Below, piece after piece: positions 63,994 through 64,000 of a DNA stretch of 64,000 nt. The DNA comes from Demequina lutea. Its GTDB lineage: Bacteria; Actinomycetota; Actinomycetes; Actinomycetales; Demequinaceae. Where the stretch lies: the NCBI RefSeq assembly GCF_013409005.1, contig NZ_JACBZO010000001.1, forward strand, positions 2,170,001-2,234,000, given 5' to 3'. The notes under the pieces were generated by a model, which saw nothing but the letters and a program-made list of their open reading frames with translations, ran no database searches and had not been told where the DNA came from. The first letter of the stretch is position 1, and every line of letters begins with the position of its first letter. Made by a program: the position numbers and the translations under genes.

Positions 63994-64000
63994 TTCGGAA

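Overview
The window is high-GC DNA with actinobacterial hallmarks: a WhiB regulator, DUF3039 and DUF2017 proteins, a DUF4916 NUDIX protein, and the rdgB-rph-MBL-murI-DUF2017-clpS block typical of Micrococcales. A member of the Cellulomonadaceae/Demequinaceae group is my best guess; genus and species cannot be fixed from this sequence alone.

Layout. (1) 0.3-9.9 kb: a galactoside-use locus with GH2 beta-galactosidase, two ABC permeases, a lipoprotein binding protein, a divergent LacI regulator with paired operator-like sites, and a GH36 alpha-galactosidase. (2) 10-13.7 kb: an integrase relic beside tRNA-Lys, a BCP peroxiredoxin, an EAL-CBS phosphodiesterase, tRNA-Leu, thioredoxin and the NUDIX protein. 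(3) 13.7-23.4 kb: a V/A-type rotary ATPase operon (stator-like, C, I, K, F, E, A, B, D, then UspA) with a PAQR/hemolysin III gene. It looks inserted: the last ~26 codons of the upstream NUDIX gene recur, diverged, at its far edge. (4) 23.5-32.4 kb: housekeeping genes, an ABC exporter, a cation antiporter and a fatty-acid desaturase. (5) 32.5-40.6 kb: a two-gene redox module, an extra-long pyruvate:ferredoxin oxidoreductase ending in its own ferredoxin-like domain, overlapping a fused NfnB-NfnA-like flavoprotein. It is preceded by a strongly structured leader. (6) 40.7-46 kb: a PadR-controlled ABC exporter, an aldo/keto reductase, a two-domain VOC protein and a second PadR unit with a leaderless-type promoter. 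(7) 46-60 kb: an accessory region with an Ltp-repeat protein, an IS110-HNH chimera, a 23-repeat type I-E CRISPR array with an internal four-unit duplication, and a complete cas3-cse1-cse2-cas7-cas5-cas6e-cas1-cas2 operon. A 62-bp direct repeat (60/62 identical) brackets the CRISPR-Cas cassette, and IS remnants flank it. (8) 60.1-64 kb: one arm of an integrative element (tyrosine integrase, excisionase-like protein, DUF3631 ATPase, WhiB), whose distal end is cut off exactly at the right-hand 62-bp repeat.

How the parts work together. The first locus imports and hydrolyses beta- and alpha-galactosides under LacI control. The PFOR/Nfn pair probably couples pyruvate oxidation to ferredoxin and NAD(P)H pools under low oxygen. 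The V-ATPase could build or spend an ion gradient, with no F-type ATPase in view. The right third records repeated mobile-element and recombination events around an adaptive immune locus.
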